NCBI RefSeq assembly: GCF_014207235.1
Contig: NZ_JACHDA010000006.1
Span: 186,001-250,000 of the forward strand
Source of the DNA: Sphingopyxis sp. JAI128
GTDB taxonomy: Bacteria; Pseudomonadota; Alphaproteobacteria; Sphingomonadales; Sphingomonadaceae
Reading direction: 5' to 3'
Length of the DNA: 64,000 bases
Shown here: positions 1 through 9,829 of the stretch, piece by piece
Numbering within the stretch: the first letter of the stretch is position 1
Layout of the letters: the number at the start of each line of letters is the position of its first letter
Made by a program: the position numbers and the translations under genes
Notes under the pieces: generated by a model
Seen by the model: only the letters and a program-made list of their open reading frames with translations
The model's database searches: none
Told to the model about the DNA's origin: nothing

Positions 1-196
1 TCACCGTCCGGGTCACGATCCACGCGCCGACGGTATCGATGCGTTCGAGCGCCGAAAGGTCGAGCGTCGCGATCGGGCCGAGCGCGTCGAGGCGCGCGGG
101 GACATCCCCCAGGCGCGCCAGTGTCAGCCGGCCGGTGAAGCGAACCTCGGCACCTTCGGCACCGTCGCTATGTTCGAAATCCGCCCTGGCCACCAT
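1..196 (-). CDS. MlaE-family ABC transporter permease, N-terminal part only
   Basis: Reading leftwards from an ATG at 196, the first 65 codons encode a STAS-like domain ending in LDLSALERIDTVGAWIV, typical of the N-terminal extension of alphaproteobacterial MlaE/YrbE permeases that move phospholipids between the inner and outer membrane. The membrane domain lies outside the window. An in-frame stop (215-217) lies just upstream and limits the start to this ATG or the GTG next to it. The family call rests on this short domain alone; another STAS protein is possible. Confidence 0.55.
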   Translation of the reverse strand, partial: MVARADFEHSDGAEGAEVRFTGRLTLARLGDVPARLDALGPIATLDLSALERIDTVGAWIVTRTV

Positions 197-248
197 CGTG
201 CGGGCGACATTGTATTATTTACCCCCCGGCGGCAAGTGAATCCATGGT

Positions 249-1019
249 ATGGCTTGTCGACCCTTGGCCACCATGCTGCCCGATACTATGGGGTGGGTCA
301 TGGATGACCCGCCCGCCACGCCGATCCTCGACTATGCGCACCGTGTCGCGATGTACGACATGGACCGGACGATAACGCGTTCAGGCACTTACAGCGGGTT
401 CCTCATGCATGTTGCGCGGCAACGCCAGCAATGGCGGCTGCTGCTGCTGCCACTCGTGGGGCTCGCCGGCGTGGCCTGGTCGCTGGGCCTGATCGACCGG
501 TCACGGCTGAAGGCGATCAATCTGCGGCTGTTGGTGGGAAAACGCTTTCGCCGCACCGAAATCGCTCCGCTCGCCGAAAGCTATGCCGACAAGGTGATCG
601 CACGCGGTCTGCACCCAGCGGCGCTCGAACAGATCGCCGCCGACCGCGAGGCGGGGTATCGGCTGCTGCTCGCGACGGCGTCCTTCCATCTTTATGTCGA
701 TGCGATCGCGCGGCGGCTGGGGATGGACGATGTTCTCGCGACGCGGCTCGACGAACCCGATGGCACCGACCATATCCACGCGCGCTTGGCGGGCGACAAT
801 TGCTATGGCGATGCGAAGTTCGCGCGCATTTCGGACTGGCTTGCGGCGAACGAAATGACGCGCGACCAGATGCATGTCCGCGCCTATTCGGACCATGTCT
901 CCGATCACCCGATGCTGCGGTTCGCCGATGAGGCGGTGGCGACGACCCCTTCGCGCAAGCTGAAACAGCTTGCTCCCAAAATGGGCTGGCGGGTCGTCGA
1001 CTGGCGCGCCCGAAAATAG
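249..1019 (+). CDS. HAD-superfamily subfamily IB phosphatase
   Basis: A phosphoserine-phosphatase-like HAD hydrolase of up to 256 residues. Motif I is DMDRT (nucleophile Asp about 37, second Asp about 39), motif II is the Thr in LLATASFHLY, the conserved Lys is in GDAKFARI, and motif III is YSDHVSDHPML. Two hydrophobic stretches near residues 60-80 fit the helical cap or a membrane association seen in IB enzymes. The substrate is unknown. In-frame ATGs at 288 and 300 are credible alternative starts; the one at 300 has a GGGGTGGG stretch just upstream. It is divergent from the partial permease on its left. Confidence 0.8.
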   Translation: MACRPLATMLPDTMGWVMDDPPATPILDYAHRVAMYDMDRTITRSGTYSGFLMHVARQRQQWRLLLLPLVGLAGVAWSLGLIDRSRLKAINLRLLVGKRFRRTEIAPLAESYADKVIARGLHPAALEQIAADREAGYRLLLATASFHLYVDAIARRLGMDDVLATRLDEPDGTDHIHARLAGDNCYGDAKFARISDWLAANEMTRDQMHVRAYSDHVSDHPMLRFADEAVATTPSRKLKQLAPKMGWRVVDWRARK

Positions 1020-1113
1020 CGCTGTCCTACAAAATCGCGGCGCATTAGCGTCGTGGAATGACGCCAGCGCCGATCCGCGACAGCCGATTCTGCCGGTACG
1101 TCGGGCGCCGCCC

Positions 1114-1168
1114 TAAAGCCACAAAGGACACAGTCCCGACCCGCGAATGCGGGGCTTTTGTGGCTTTA
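1114..1168. terminator. Perfect 12-bp hairpin between convergent genes
   Basis: TAAAGCCACAAA (1114-1125) is exactly complementary to TTTGTGGCTTTA (1157-1168), and a second 5-bp stem (cccgc/gcggg, 1140-1144 and 1149-1153) is nested inside. It lies between the 3' ends of the HAD gene and the trans-sulfuration gene. The outer arms end in short A and T runs on both strands, so it could terminate in both directions. Confidence 0.6.
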
Positions 1169-1182
1169 AGAGGGTGCGACGG

Positions 1183-2475
1183 TCAAACCGCATCCAGCGC
1201 CTGCGCGAAATCGGCGATCAGGTCGTCGGCGTCCTCGATCCCGATCGACACGCGCACGAGGTTGTCGGTGATGCCCAGCGCGGTCTTGCGTTCCTGCGGC
1301 ACCGACAGGTGAGTCATCGCGGCGGGATGGCTCGCGAGCGTCTCGGTGCCGCCGAGGCTGACCGCGAGCTTGGCGATCTTGAGCGCATCGAGGAAGCGGA
1401 AGCTTTCTTCCTCGCCGCCCCTGATGAACAGCGAGAAGGTCGAACCCGCGCCGGTGCAATGGCGGTCGAAGATATCCTTCTGCCGCGCGTCGCTGATGAA
1501 GCCCAGATAGCCGAGCCCTTCGACCTTCGGATGATCGCGGAGGTAGGTGCAGACCTTCAGCGCATTTTCGCCCGCGCGGCTCATCCTGAGTTCGAGCGTT
1601 TCGAGACTGCGCAGCAGCATCCACGCGGTGTTGGGGTCGCAGATCGTCCCGATCGTGTTGCGCATCGGGCGGATCGCGTTGATCAGCGCCTGATCGCCCG
1701 ACACGCCGCCCGCGACGAGGTCCGAATGGCCGCCGGCATATTTGGTCAGGCTATAGACGACGAGTTCGGCGCCCTGGTTCAGCGGCTTCTGCCACAGCGG
1801 GCCGAGGAAGGTATTGTCGATCGCGATCGCGGGCTTCTGGTCGCCGGCGAAGGCGGCATCGCGTGCGGCACGCACTGCCTCGACATCGACGAGCGCGTTG
1901 GTCGGGTTCGCGGGGCTTTCGAGATAGACGAGCGCGACCTTGCCGCCTTTTTCGTCCGCCAATGCCTTTGCGCGCGCCAGGATCGCGTCGAGTTCCTCGC
2001 GCGTCGCGCCGGCGGGGAAGTCGACGAAGCTGACGCCGAAGCGCGACAGGATGCGCGCGATCAACGTTTCGGTCGCGGCGTAGAGCGGTCCCGAATGGAC
2101 GATCACGTCATTCTGGTCGACGAGTGCGAGGAGCAGGGTCGCGATCGCCGACATGCCGCTCGAAAAGACGAGGCTGTCGTCGGCGCCGTCCCATACCGCC
2201 AGGCGATCCTCGAGGATTTCCTGGTTCGGGCCATTGAAGCGCGAATAGACGAGCCCGTCGGCCGGCCCTTCGCGCTTGCCGGTGATATGCTCGAAAAATC
2301 GCTTGCCCGCTGCCGCGCTTTCGAAGGCGAAGGTCGAGGTCAGGAAGATCGGCGGCTTCAGCGATCCTTCGGAAAGCACGGGATCATAGCCGAGTCCCAT
2401 CATCAGCGTTGCCGGGCTGAGGTCCTTGTCGCCGATTTTCTTGTTGTTCGTCTTGGGTTTGCCGCGCATGGCCAT
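1183..2475 (-). CDS. Cystathionine gamma-synthase / methionine gamma-lyase family PLP enzyme
   Basis: A 430-residue Cys/Met-metabolism PLP enzyme. The Schiff-base lysine is in SLTKYAGGHSD, preceded by the cofactor-binding AIDNTF, and the N-terminal half has the YSRFNGPN and SSGMSAI motifs of trans-sulfuration enzymes. It acts on sulfur amino acids, either building (gamma-synthase, O-acetylhomoserine sulfhydrylase) or breaking (gamma-lyase) a C-S bond; sequence alone does not decide. The start at 2475 follows AAGGAGC at good spacing. It lies downstream of the SLC13 carrier gene with a gap of about 67 bp. That gap holds a small hairpin (agtttc/gaaact, 2515-2530) and a possible -10 TATAAG, so it may have its own promoter. 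Confidence 0.88.
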   Translation of the reverse strand: MAMRGKPKTNNKKIGDKDLSPATLMMGLGYDPVLSEGSLKPPIFLTSTFAFESAAAGKRFFEHITGKREGPADGLVYSRFNGPNQEILEDRLAVWDGADDSLVFSSGMSAIATLLLALVDQNDVIVHSGPLYAATETLIARILSRFGVSFVDFPAGATREELDAILARAKALADEKGGKVALVYLESPANPTNALVDVEAVRAARDAAFAGDQKPAIAIDNTFLGPLWQKPLNQGAELVVYSLTKYAGGHSDLVAGGVSGDQALINAIRPMRNTIGTICDPNTAWMLLRSLETLELRMSRAGENALKVCTYLRDHPKVEGLGYLGFISDARQKDIFDRHCTGAGSTFSLFIRGGEEESFRFLDALKIAKLAVSLGGTETLASHPAAMTHLSVPQERKTALGITDNLVRVSIGIEDADDLIADFAQALDAV

Positions 2476-2542
2476 GAGATGCTCCTTGAATGTGGCGGTC
2501 CTTATAGCGTTCGAAGTTTCGTTTGAAACTATATTGCGTGGC

Positions 2543-3949
2543 TCAACCGATCAGCGCGATCGCCCAGATGACCCCGATGAGCAGTGGGACGCCGATGATG
2601 TCGAGCGCAAACCCCGCCTTCAATATGCGCGGCAGCGCGATATGGCCGGTCGCCCAGGCAAGCGCGTTGGGGCCGGTGCCCGACGGCAGCATGAAACCCC
2701 AGCTGGCGGCCATGGCGACGGGCAGCGCGAGCAGGATCGGGTCAACCCCCGTCGCCGCAATCAGCGCCGCGAGCACGGGCATGATCCCGCTCGCGGTTGC
2801 GACATTGCTCGCAAATTCGGTGACGAGGATCGTCAGCGCGACGATCGTCGCGGCGAGCAGGATTGTCGGCACGCTGCCCAGCGGGGCGAGCACGGCGCCG
2901 AGCCATGCCGCGAGGCCGCTCGCGGTGATCGCGGCGGCGAGCGCGAGCCCGCCGCCGAACATCATGATGACGCCCCACGGCGCGCGGTCGGCTTCCTTCC
3001 AGAGCAGCAGCGGGCGGCCGCTGCCGTCGGGAAGGACGAAGAGCAGCAGACTGCCCGCGACCGCGATCGTGCCGTCGGTCAGCGCGCCGTCGGGCAGCAT
3101 AGGTTCGAGCCAGGGCTGCGCGATCCATGCGACAAGGACGAGGAGGAAGATCGGCACGACGCGGCGTTCGGCGGTCGACCAGATCGCCTGGTTGCCGAGC
3201 GCCGTGGCGGCCGCCGTGCCCTCGAACGGATGATCGGCCAGTCGCTGGACGCGCGCGACTGCGAGCATCGCGACGGGCACCGACAGCAAGACGACGGGTA
3301 CGCCATAGATCGCCCAGTCGAGAAAGGCGATGCGCAGACCCAGCGCCTTTTCGATCAGCCCGGCGGCAATCGCATTGGTCGGGCTGCCGACGAGCGTGCC
3401 GAGCCCGCCGAGCGAGGCGGCGAAGGCGATGCCCATCATCACCGCACCGGCAAAGCCGTCGGTCTCGCCGTCCCGCACGCCGCCGGCGCGAACGACCGCG
3501 AGCGCGATCGGGATCATGATCAGCGTCGTCGAGGTGTTCGAAATGAACATGCTGAGCAGCGCGGTTGCCGCCATGAAGGCGAAGAGCAGGCCCGATGCGG
3601 TGGGAGAGGCGCGCTTGAGCAGTGCGAGTGCCAGCCTGCGGTGCAACCCGACGCGCTCGATCGCGAGCGCCAGGAAGGCCCCCCCGAGGATCAGGAACAG
3701 GATCGGCGAATAATATTCCTTCGCGATCGCATTGGCGTCCATCACGCCGAAAGCGGGCACGGTCAGAAAGGGGAGGAGCGCGGTGACGGTCAGCGGCAGC
3801 GCCTCGGTCATCCACCAGATCGCCATCAGGACGGTCAGCGCCGCGACGCGCCAGGCGGTGACTTCCATGCCCGCGGGGGCGGGGATCAGGAGCATGATGC
3901 CAAAAACGAGCATCCCGCCGATCAATCCCAGCCAGCGCGTGCGCGTCAT
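2543..3949 (-). CDS. SLC13/DASS-family anion symporter
   Basis: A 468-residue polytopic membrane protein of the divalent anion:sodium symporter family, which takes up dicarboxylates, sulfate or similar anions. Two copies of the substrate/Na+-site hairpin are visible: FISNTSTTLIMIPIAL in the first half and TEFASNVATASGIMPVL in the second, each with the SN-S/T signature. Repeated hydrophobic segments run along the whole length. The substrate cannot be named. It starts just downstream of pgeF on the same strand (9 bp between pgeF stop and this start), so it may be the distal gene of the lgt-pgeF operon. Confidence 0.85.
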   Translation of the reverse strand: MTRTRWLGLIGGMLVFGIMLLIPAPAGMEVTAWRVAALTVLMAIWWMTEALPLTVTALLPFLTVPAFGVMDANAIAKEYYSPILFLILGGAFLALAIERVGLHRRLALALLKRASPTASGLLFAFMAATALLSMFISNTSTTLIMIPIALAVVRAGGVRDGETDGFAGAVMMGIAFAASLGGLGTLVGSPTNAIAAGLIEKALGLRIAFLDWAIYGVPVVLLSVPVAMLAVARVQRLADHPFEGTAAATALGNQAIWSTAERRVVPIFLLVLVAWIAQPWLEPMLPDGALTDGTIAVAGSLLLFVLPDGSGRPLLLWKEADRAPWGVIMMFGGGLALAAAITASGLAAWLGAVLAPLGSVPTILLAATIVALTILVTEFASNVATASGIMPVLAALIAATGVDPILLALPVAMAASWGFMLPSGTGPNALAWATGHIALPRILKAGFALDIIGVPLLIGVIWAIALIG

Positions 3950-3957
3950 CTTGCCTC

Positions 3958-4725
3958 TTATCCTCCCGCCAGCCCGATCACCGACAATTGGCGACCATAG
4001 GAATTTTCCCCTTTATGGCACGCGCGGCGATAGCTGAAATAATCTTGGGGCAAGGCATAGGTGTCCTGTCCGCCGATGGCAATTCGCGCGACGCCGGCCG
4101 CGGCAAGGCGCGCGGCGACATAGGCGGCGATGTCGAACATCGCATGGCCGGGCCTTCCTGCAGCAAAGAAGCGTTCGTTCGCGGGGTCGTCGGCGACGAA
4201 GCGCTGCACGAAGCCGTCGTCGACCTCATAGGAGGCGCGGCCGATGCACGGGCCGATCGCGGCGGCGATGTTGGCGCGCCGCGCGCCGAGGCTTTCCATC
4301 GCATCGAGCGTCGCGTCGGTGACCCCCGCGATCGCGCCCTTCCACCCTGCATGCGCCGCGCCGACGACCCCGGCCTCGCGGTCGGCGAACAGCACGGGGA
4401 TGCAGTCGGCGGTCAGGATGCCGAGCAATATGCCCGGCGTCCGCGTGGCGAGGGCGTCTGCCTCGGGTCGTGCGGCAAGGTCGCTGTCTTCGTCAACGGT
4501 GATGCAGCGATTGCCGTGAACCTGATACAGGCCGGCCAAGGCCGCGCCCGGCAGCGCGGCATCGGTCACGCGCCGGCGGTTCTCCGCAATCAATGCCGGG
4601 TCGTCGCCCGACCCGAGCCCGCAATTGAGCGAGGCGAGGTCGCCCGCCGAGACGCCGCCGTGGCGCCCGAAAAAGCCGTGGGCGATGCCGCCCAGCGTCG
4701 GCGCGGTGACGAACGGCGCGCTCAC
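3958..4725 (-). CDS. pgeF: YfiH/PgeF-family multicopper-type purine nucleoside phosphorylase (laccase domain)
   Basis: A 255-residue member of the DUF152 family, also annotated as polyphenol oxidase or peptidoglycan-editing factor. Metal-binding motifs are present: QVHG (about 69), TADCIPVLF with Asp-Cys, GAAHAGWKG, and IGPCIG. In relatives the enzyme phosphorolyses or deaminates adenosine, and in E. coli it limits misincorporation of L-Ser in peptidoglycan. Its ATG overlaps the stop of the GNAT gene by 4 bp (ATGA), which implies translational coupling. Confidence 0.85.
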   Translation of the reverse strand: MSAPFVTAPTLGGIAHGFFGRHGGVSAGDLASLNCGLGSGDDPALIAENRRRVTDAALPGAALAGLYQVHGNRCITVDEDSDLAARPEADALATRTPGILLGILTADCIPVLFADREAGVVGAAHAGWKGAIAGVTDATLDAMESLGARRANIAAAIGPCIGRASYEVDDGFVQRFVADDPANERFFAAGRPGHAMFDIAAYVAARLAAAGVARIAIGGQDTYALPQDYFSYRRACHKGENSYGRQLSVIGLAGG

Positions 4726-5240
4726 AGGTCGAGCCTGAAAAAACGGTCTTCGTCGATATGATTGCCGACGCGAAAGGCGTTGCGACCGACGTCGTAAAAG
4801 CCGTAGCGGCGATAAAAGGCCTGCGCGCGGTCGTTCTCGGTGAAGACGCTGAGGTAGAGGATGGCGGCGCGTGCCCGCGCCCAGTCGATACCCCAGTCCA
4901 TCAACGCCGCCGCGACGCCCGTGCCCTTGGCGGCTTCGGCGACATAGAGCTGGTGCAGTTCGACCGCGCTGTCGGTCGGCTGGCCCTTTGGCAGCTCGAA
5001 ATCGAGCGGCCCCATCTTGATATAGCCGAGAATCGCGCCCGCATCGTTTCGCACCAGCGCGATGTCGTGATCGTCGCTCGCGATCTGCGCGCGCACGCGT
5101 TCGGGCGGATTCCAGTCGGCGAGGAAGCTCGCGAGGTCGGCGGGGTCGTAGATATGCCCGAAGGTGTGGGTGAACGCTCCGTTGGCAAAGGCGGCGATCG
5201 CTTCGGCATCTCCGGGCTTGGCCAATCGAATGGGGGTCAT
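4722..5240 (-). CDS. GNAT-family N-acetyltransferase
   Basis: A 172-residue acetyltransferase beginning [15 protein letters not shown] at the ATG at 5240. The open frame extends further upstream but lies entirely inside the methyltransferase gene, so it was not used. The acetyl-CoA site is in LYVAEAAKGTGVAAALMD (Q/RxxGxG/A-like), followed by the C-terminal ENDRAQAFYRRYGF signature. The acceptor is unknown. It overlaps both neighbours by 4 bp (ATGA), so it is the middle gene of a coupled operon. Confidence 0.85.
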   Translation of the reverse strand: MTPIRLAKPGDAEAIAAFANGAFTHTFGHIYDPADLASFLADWNPPERVRAQIASDDHDIALVRNDAGAILGYIKMGPLDFELPKGQPTDSAVELHQLYVAEAAKGTGVAAALMDWGIDWARARAAILYLSVFTENDRAQAFYRRYGFYDVGRNAFRVGNHIDEDRFFRLDL

Positions 5241-6301
5241 GCAGAGTCTCCTGTGAATCCTGCAGGCGTGGGCCAGTCCCTGGCGGTGAAAGCCATCACC
5301 TTGAACAGGTCGCCCATTGCTTTTGGCTCGACGAGCCGGTCCCGCTGGCCCTGCAATTCGTCGGCGCGGGCAGGAGCGGCGGCGGCGAGCGATTGCAGTC
5401 GCGCGTCGATGCCCAGCCGCCGCAGCCACTCGCCCTGCGTTGCGAGCGGGGTCACGGCTACGCCCGCGCCGCTCGCAGCGCCGGCCAGCGAAGCGAAATC
5501 GACATGCGCGGTCAGGTCGACCTCGCCCGGATTGGCGAAGGGATCGGCAAAGCGGTGCGCCTTGACCGCCTGCAACGTGTCGCCCGCCGCAGGGCCGCTA
5601 TAGCCATAGTCGATCGCCAGCATCGCGCCGCTTTGCCGCGCAAGCCGAAAGGCTAGGCGCTGCATGACCGCGGCCGAGACCGGCGCGGTCTCGACGATCG
5701 TCCCCTCGGGCTTGTCGCGGAGTGAAGGCGACACGGCTTCCTCGGCGGGAATGACGCCCGCGACCGGCGCCAGCACGCCGTCGCGCCGCTCGACCATGCG
5801 CTCGCGCCAACCTATGCCGGTACGGACATATTGATGGATCGGCAGCGCGTCGAAAAATTCGTTGGCGACGATGATCAACGGCGTGTCGTCTGGCAGCGCA
5901 TCGACCTCGTCATGATGCGCGGCGCCGGGCAGGCGCACGCGCTGCGCGGCGCGCAGCGTCGGGCTCGTCTCGACCAGATCGATGCCGGTCGGCGTGCAGC
6001 CGAAGCGCGCCATTGTCCGCAGCGCATCGACGGTGAGCGTCCCACGGCCGGGGCCAAGCTCGACATAATGGAACGCCGGACTGCCCGCACGCGACCAGAG
6101 ATCGGCGATCCAGACGCCGACCATCTCGCCGAACATCTGGCTCACTTCGGGCGCAGTCGTGAAATCGCCCGCCGCGCCGAGTGGGTCGCGCGTGGCATAA
6201 TAACGCGCGTTCGCAGCGGCCATATAGTCGGCGACCGTGACCGGCCGGGCGGCCGCGATTGCGCTGATCAGTTCGTTCGGGGTCGGCGGGCCGTCACGCA
6301 A
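5237..6301 (-). CDS. NDUFAF7/MidA-family SAM-dependent methyltransferase
   Basis: A 354-residue class I methyltransferase. Conserved blocks are [21 protein letters not shown], the SAM site [10 protein letters not shown], and [14 protein letters not shown], all hallmarks of the family that methylates an arginine of the complex I NDUFS2 subunit in mitochondria; the bacterial role is inferred from that. I chose the TTG at 6301, which overlaps the lgt stop by 8 bp. There is no ATG between the start of the frame and residue 27 of this model (ATG at 6223), and any longer start would run deep into lgt. Confidence 0.78.
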   Translation of the reverse strand: MRDGPPTPNELISAIAAARPVTVADYMAAANARYYATRDPLGAAGDFTTAPEVSQMFGEMVGVWIADLWSRAGSPAFHYVELGPGRGTLTVDALRTMARFGCTPTGIDLVETSPTLRAAQRVRLPGAAHHDEVDALPDDTPLIIVANEFFDALPIHQYVRTGIGWRERMVERRDGVLAPVAGVIPAEEAVSPSLRDKPEGTIVETAPVSAAVMQRLAFRLARQSGAMLAIDYGYSGPAAGDTLQAVKAHRFADPFANPGEVDLTAHVDFASLAGAASGAGVAVTPLATQGEWLRRLGIDARLQSLAAAAPARADELQGQRDRLVEPKAMGDLFKVMAFTARDWPTPAGFTGDSA

Positions 6302-7169
6302 TGCTGTCGGTTCCGGCCACCGGTTCGATCCGCTGGCGGCGTCCCTTCGCGGTCGCGACCAGCCAAGCACCTGCGAGCAGCATCGGGACGGTCAGCGTTT
6401 GCCCCATCGTCAGCCCCCACGACAGGGTGCCAAGCTGAGCGTCGGGTTCGCGCACGAACTCGACCGCAAAGCGGCTGAGGCCATAGATGATCGCTGCGAG
6501 GCCGAACAAGAAGCCCGGCTTGTAGCGCGCATCGGTGCGCCAGAAGAAGAAGGCGAGGATTGCGAACATCACGATCCCCTCCAGCCCCGCTTCATAAAGC
6601 TGGCTCGGGTGGCGCGGGTCCATTGTGCCACTACCGGAAAAAATGATCGCCCAGGGCACGGTCGTCGCGCGCCCCCACAGTTCGCCGTTCACGAAATTGG
6701 CGAGGCGGCCGAAAAAGAGCCCGAAGGGCACGACGCAGGCGACATAGTCGCAGAACCGCAGGAAGCTCAGTTTCTCCTTCCTCGTCACATACCAGATCGC
6801 GATCAGCACGCCCACGACGCCGCCGTGGAGCGACATGCCGCCATCCCATAATTTGAAGATTTCGAGCGGCTTCTCGATATAGTTTCCAAGGTTGTAGAAG
6901 AGCACATAGCCGAGCCGCCCGCCGAGGATAATCCCGAGCATCGCATAGAAGATCATATCGTCGGCATGGCGCCGCGCCATCGGGGCGCCGGGCTGCGCAA
7001 TCAGCTTGAGCAGATACCAGTAACCAACGAAAATCCCAGCGAGATAGGCAAGCGCATACCAGCGGATCGGCAGGCCGAAGACGCTGAATGCGATCTCGGA
7101 GTTCTCGCCCATGAGATCGTGAAAGTTCACATATTGCGTTGCTTCGGCTAAGGTTGCAAAAAGAAACAT
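6294..7169 (-). CDS. lgt: Prolipoprotein diacylglyceryl transferase Lgt
   Basis: An inner-membrane enzyme of 291 residues that transfers diacylglycerol from phosphatidylglycerol to the lipobox cysteine of prelipoproteins, the first step of lipoprotein maturation. It shows [20 protein letters not shown], the signature [15 protein letters not shown] and RHPSQLYEA, with about seven hydrophobic segments. The ATG at 7169 ([14 protein letters not shown]) is preferred over an upstream in-frame codon that would overlap the 5' leader of the divergent acyl-CoA-ligase gene. It heads the lgt - methyltransferase - GNAT - pgeF cluster. Predicted lipoproteins elsewhere in the window (38 kb, 40 kb, 50 kb) are its likely substrates. 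Confidence 0.92.
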   Translation of the reverse strand: MFLFATLAEATQYVNFHDLMGENSEIAFSVFGLPIRWYALAYLAGIFVGYWYLLKLIAQPGAPMARRHADDMIFYAMLGIILGGRLGYVLFYNLGNYIEKPLEIFKLWDGGMSLHGGVVGVLIAIWYVTRKEKLSFLRFCDYVACVVPFGLFFGRLANFVNGELWGRATTVPWAIIFSGSGTMDPRHPSQLYEAGLEGIVMFAILAFFFWRTDARYKPGFLFGLAAIIYGLSRFAVEFVREPDAQLGTLSWGLTMGQTLTVPMLLAGAWLVATAKGRRQRIEPVAGTDSIA

Positions 7170-7246
7170 ATAGTCGCGCTGTCCTTCCCCAGGAGAGGCC
7201 TCCCCATAAGGGGTATGGCGAGCGAGACCAAGAGGAGAGATACAAG

Positions 7247-8950
7247 ATGCCATCAGCGCTCGATTTGCGCCTGGAAGCCGCCTATAATCTGATCACCGGT
7301 CCGGGCGGACCGATCCAGGTCGGGTCCGTCGAACGCTTCGGCCGACAGCTTCCCTTCATCACCAATGCGCCGACCAACCTCGCCGATTATGTCGCTTTTT
7401 TCGCGGCGCAGCATGGCGACGCGACCTTTCTTGTCGAAGGCGACGAGCGATTGTCGTTCAAGCAGGTCTATCTGGCGGCGCGGCAGGTCGCCGCGGGGCT
7501 GGTAGAAGGCTTTGGCATCGAGCGAGGCGATCGCGTCGGGTTGGCAATGCGCAACGCCAACGCCTGGTGCGTCTCCTATATCGGGATATTGATGGCGGGC
7601 GGCTGCGCGACCTTGCTCAATGGCTGGTGGCAGGGGGGCGAACTCGCCGCGGGGATCATCGACAGCGAAGCGACGCTGGTGATCGCCGACCCGCAGCGCG
7701 CCGCGCGGCTTAACGGTATCGAGCATGGCGCGACAATCGTCACGCTCGATATCGCGCAGTCGATCGACGAAGCGATCGCGCCGATCGCGTCGAAAGGCAA
7801 TGCGGAGACGGTGCTGCCGACGCTGACCGGGCAGGATCTCGCGACCATCCTTTTCACATCGGGATCGACGGGGCAGTCGAAGGGTGCCTATTCGCGGCAC
7901 GAAGCCGTGGTGCAGGCGATTTTCAACTATGTCACGCAGACCGCGAGCATCGTCCATTTGCTGACCGAAGACGGCCAGATGTCGGAGATCCAGCCTGCGA
8001 CGCTCATCTGCACGCCGCTGTTCCATGTCACCGCCGAAATCCCCGTGTTCCTGCAAAGCTTCGCTTTGGGCCGTAAACTCGTGCTGATGCCCAAATGGAA
8101 CGCCGACGAGGCGATGCGGCTGATCCAGGATGAGAAATGCAATTATTTCGTCGGAGTGCCGCTGATGAGCTATGAGATACTCGTCAGCCCGAACCGCAAG
8201 AATTACGACCTGTCGACGTGCAAGAGCTACGCCGGCGGTGGCGCTCCGCGCCCGCCCGAACATGTGCGCCGTCTTGCGTCGGAGATGGGGGAGGCCAAGC
8301 CTTTGCTCGGTTACGGCCTCACCGAAACCAACGCGGTCGGGTGCGGCATCATCAACGAAAATTACGTCGAAAAGCCGCTGTCGACGGGCCCGGCGTCGAA
8401 ACCGCTCGTCGACCTCGCGATTCTCGATGATAGTGGCGAGCCGGTACCGGACGGCGGCGTCGGCGAAGTGTGCATCCGCTCGGTATGCAATTTCGAAGGT
8501 TATTGGAACAATGAGCCCGCGACCAGGGCCGCCTTCTTCGAAAATGGCTATTTCCGTTCGGGCGACCTCGGCTACCTCGACGCCGACGGCTATCTGTTCA
8601 TCGTCGACCGCAAGAAGGACATCATCATCCGCGGCGGTGAGAATATCAGCTGCCAGGAAGTCGAAGCGGCGATCTACGAACATGCCGAAACGAACGAATG
8701 CGCTGTGTTCGGCCTTCCCGACGAGCGGCTTGGCGAATGCGTCGGCGCGGTGGTCTGGATGAAACCCGGCAGCAATGTGACGGCCGAGGAACTGGTCGCC
8801 TTCCTCAACGCCCGCCTTGCACCCTATAAGGTGCCGTGCCGAATCTGGATGTCGAACGACGCCTTGCCCAAGCTGGGCAGCGAAAAGATCGATAAGGTCA
8901 GCTTGCGCACGCGCTACCGCGAGGAATATGCGGCGGAGGCCGTCGCGTAA
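7247..8950 (+). CDS. Class I adenylate-forming enzyme (acyl-CoA synthetase-like)
   Basis: A 567-residue AMP-binding enzyme. It has the P-loop [19 protein letters not shown], the hinge region [26 protein letters not shown], and the C-terminal catalytic lysine region [11 protein letters not shown]. It should activate a carboxylic acid as acyl-AMP and load it on CoA; chain length and substrate are not evident. ATG 7247 follows AGAGGAGA. It is divergent from lgt with a short shared regulatory gap of under 80 bp. Confidence 0.85.
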   Translation: MPSALDLRLEAAYNLITGPGGPIQVGSVERFGRQLPFITNAPTNLADYVAFFAAQHGDATFLVEGDERLSFKQVYLAARQVAAGLVEGFGIERGDRVGLAMRNANAWCVSYIGILMAGGCATLLNGWWQGGELAAGIIDSEATLVIADPQRAARLNGIEHGATIVTLDIAQSIDEAIAPIASKGNAETVLPTLTGQDLATILFTSGSTGQSKGAYSRHEAVVQAIFNYVTQTASIVHLLTEDGQMSEIQPATLICTPLFHVTAEIPVFLQSFALGRKLVLMPKWNADEAMRLIQDEKCNYFVGVPLMSYEILVSPNRKNYDLSTCKSYAGGGAPRPPEHVRRLASEMGEAKPLLGYGLTETNAVGCGIINENYVEKPLSTGPASKPLVDLAILDDSGEPVPDGGVGEVCIRSVCNFEGYWNNEPATRAAFFENGYFRSGDLGYLDADGYLFIVDRKKDIIIRGGENISCQEVEAAIYEHAETNECAVFGLPDERLGECVGAVVWMKPGSNVTAEELVAFLNARLAPYKVPCRIWMSNDALPKLGSEKIDKVSLRTRYREEYAAEAVA

Positions 8951-8980
8951 CCAAGCGGGAAGAAGGAGCGAACCGGGACC

Positions 8981-9829
8981 ATGGCCGAGCCTGAAAATCC
9001 CGTCGCTTCCGAGAAACCGGAGCCAGTGCGCGTCTATCGCCACCGGCTGCCCGTACGCGTCTGGCATTGGGTCAATGCCGTCACGCTGGTTGTTCTCCTG
9101 ATGAGCGGACTCATGATCTTCAACGCCCATCCCCGCCTTTATTGGGGTCAATATGGCGCGAACCCCGACTATGCCTGGTTCGCGGTCGGTTCGACGCCGA
9201 AGACGGGATTCGTACGTATCGGCGAAACGCGGATCGAGACGACCGGGGTATTGGGACGCTGGACCGATGCCAAGGGCGCCGAGCAGACTTGGGCTTTTCC
9301 CGGCTGGGCGACGATTCCGACCGGCTACAGCCTTGCCGACGGGCGCCGCTGGCACCTACTCTTCGCGTGGGTTTTGGCAATCAGCCTGACACTCTACATG
9401 CTTTGGAGCCTCTTCGGTGGGCATTTGAAAAAGGACCTGCACATCCGCCGCGCCGAATGGGGACCGCGCCATATCTGGCAGGATGTGAAGAATCACGCGC
9501 GCCTCCGCTTCCCGAGAGGGCAGGCCGCCGCCCGCTATCATATCCTTCAGAAACTGAGCTACATCGGCGTCATCTTTGTCCTGCTGCCGCTGATGATCGC
9601 CACCGGCCTCACCATGTCGCCCGGCATGAACGCGTCGGCGCCTTGGCTGCTCGACCTGTTCGGCGGGCGCCAGTCGGCGCGGTCGATCCACTTCCTTGCC
9701 GCTTGGGCGCTTGTCCTCTTCTTCCTTGTCCATATCGCGATGGTGGTGCTCGCCGGGCCGGTCAATGAAATCCGGTCGATGCTCACCGGCCGGTTCCGGC
9801 TCCCGCCCGAAAGGGACCAGGAGGCATGA
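8981..9829 (+). CDS. Cytochrome b / b561-type membrane subunit
   Basis: A 282-residue protein with four strong transmembrane helices: after HRLPVRVWHWVN, then WHLLFAWVLAI, YIGVIFVLLPLMIATGL and SIHFLAAWALVLFFLVHIAM. Histidines sit at helix ends for two b hemes, as in Ni,Fe-hydrogenase/thiosulfate-reductase cytochrome b subunits. A 40-60-residue periplasmic loop separates the first two helices. Its stop overlaps the start of the next gene by 4 bp, so it is almost certainly the quinone-linked membrane partner of the molybdopterin protein. Confidence 0.85.
   Translation: MAEPENPVASEKPEPVRVYRHRLPVRVWHWVNAVTLVVLLMSGLMIFNAHPRLYWGQYGANPDYAWFAVGSTPKTGFVRIGETRIETTGVLGRWTDAKGAEQTWAFPGWATIPTGYSLADGRRWHLLFAWVLAISLTLYMLWSLFGGHLKKDLHIRRAEWGPRHIWQDVKNHARLRFPRGQAAARYHILQKLSYIGVIFVLLPLMIATGLTMSPGMNASAPWLLDLFGGRQSARSIHFLAAWALVLFFLVHIAMVVLAGPVNEIRSMLTGRFRLPPERDQEA

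Noticed and set aside
1147..2526. 459-codon frame opposite the trans-sulfuration gene
   Set aside because: Antisense shadow; the minus strand encodes a full PLP enzyme.
2426..4000. Long plus-strand open frame opposite the SLC13 gene
   Set aside because: Arg/Asp/Gln-rich shadow translation typical of high-GC DNA; the opposite strand has clear membrane-protein motifs.
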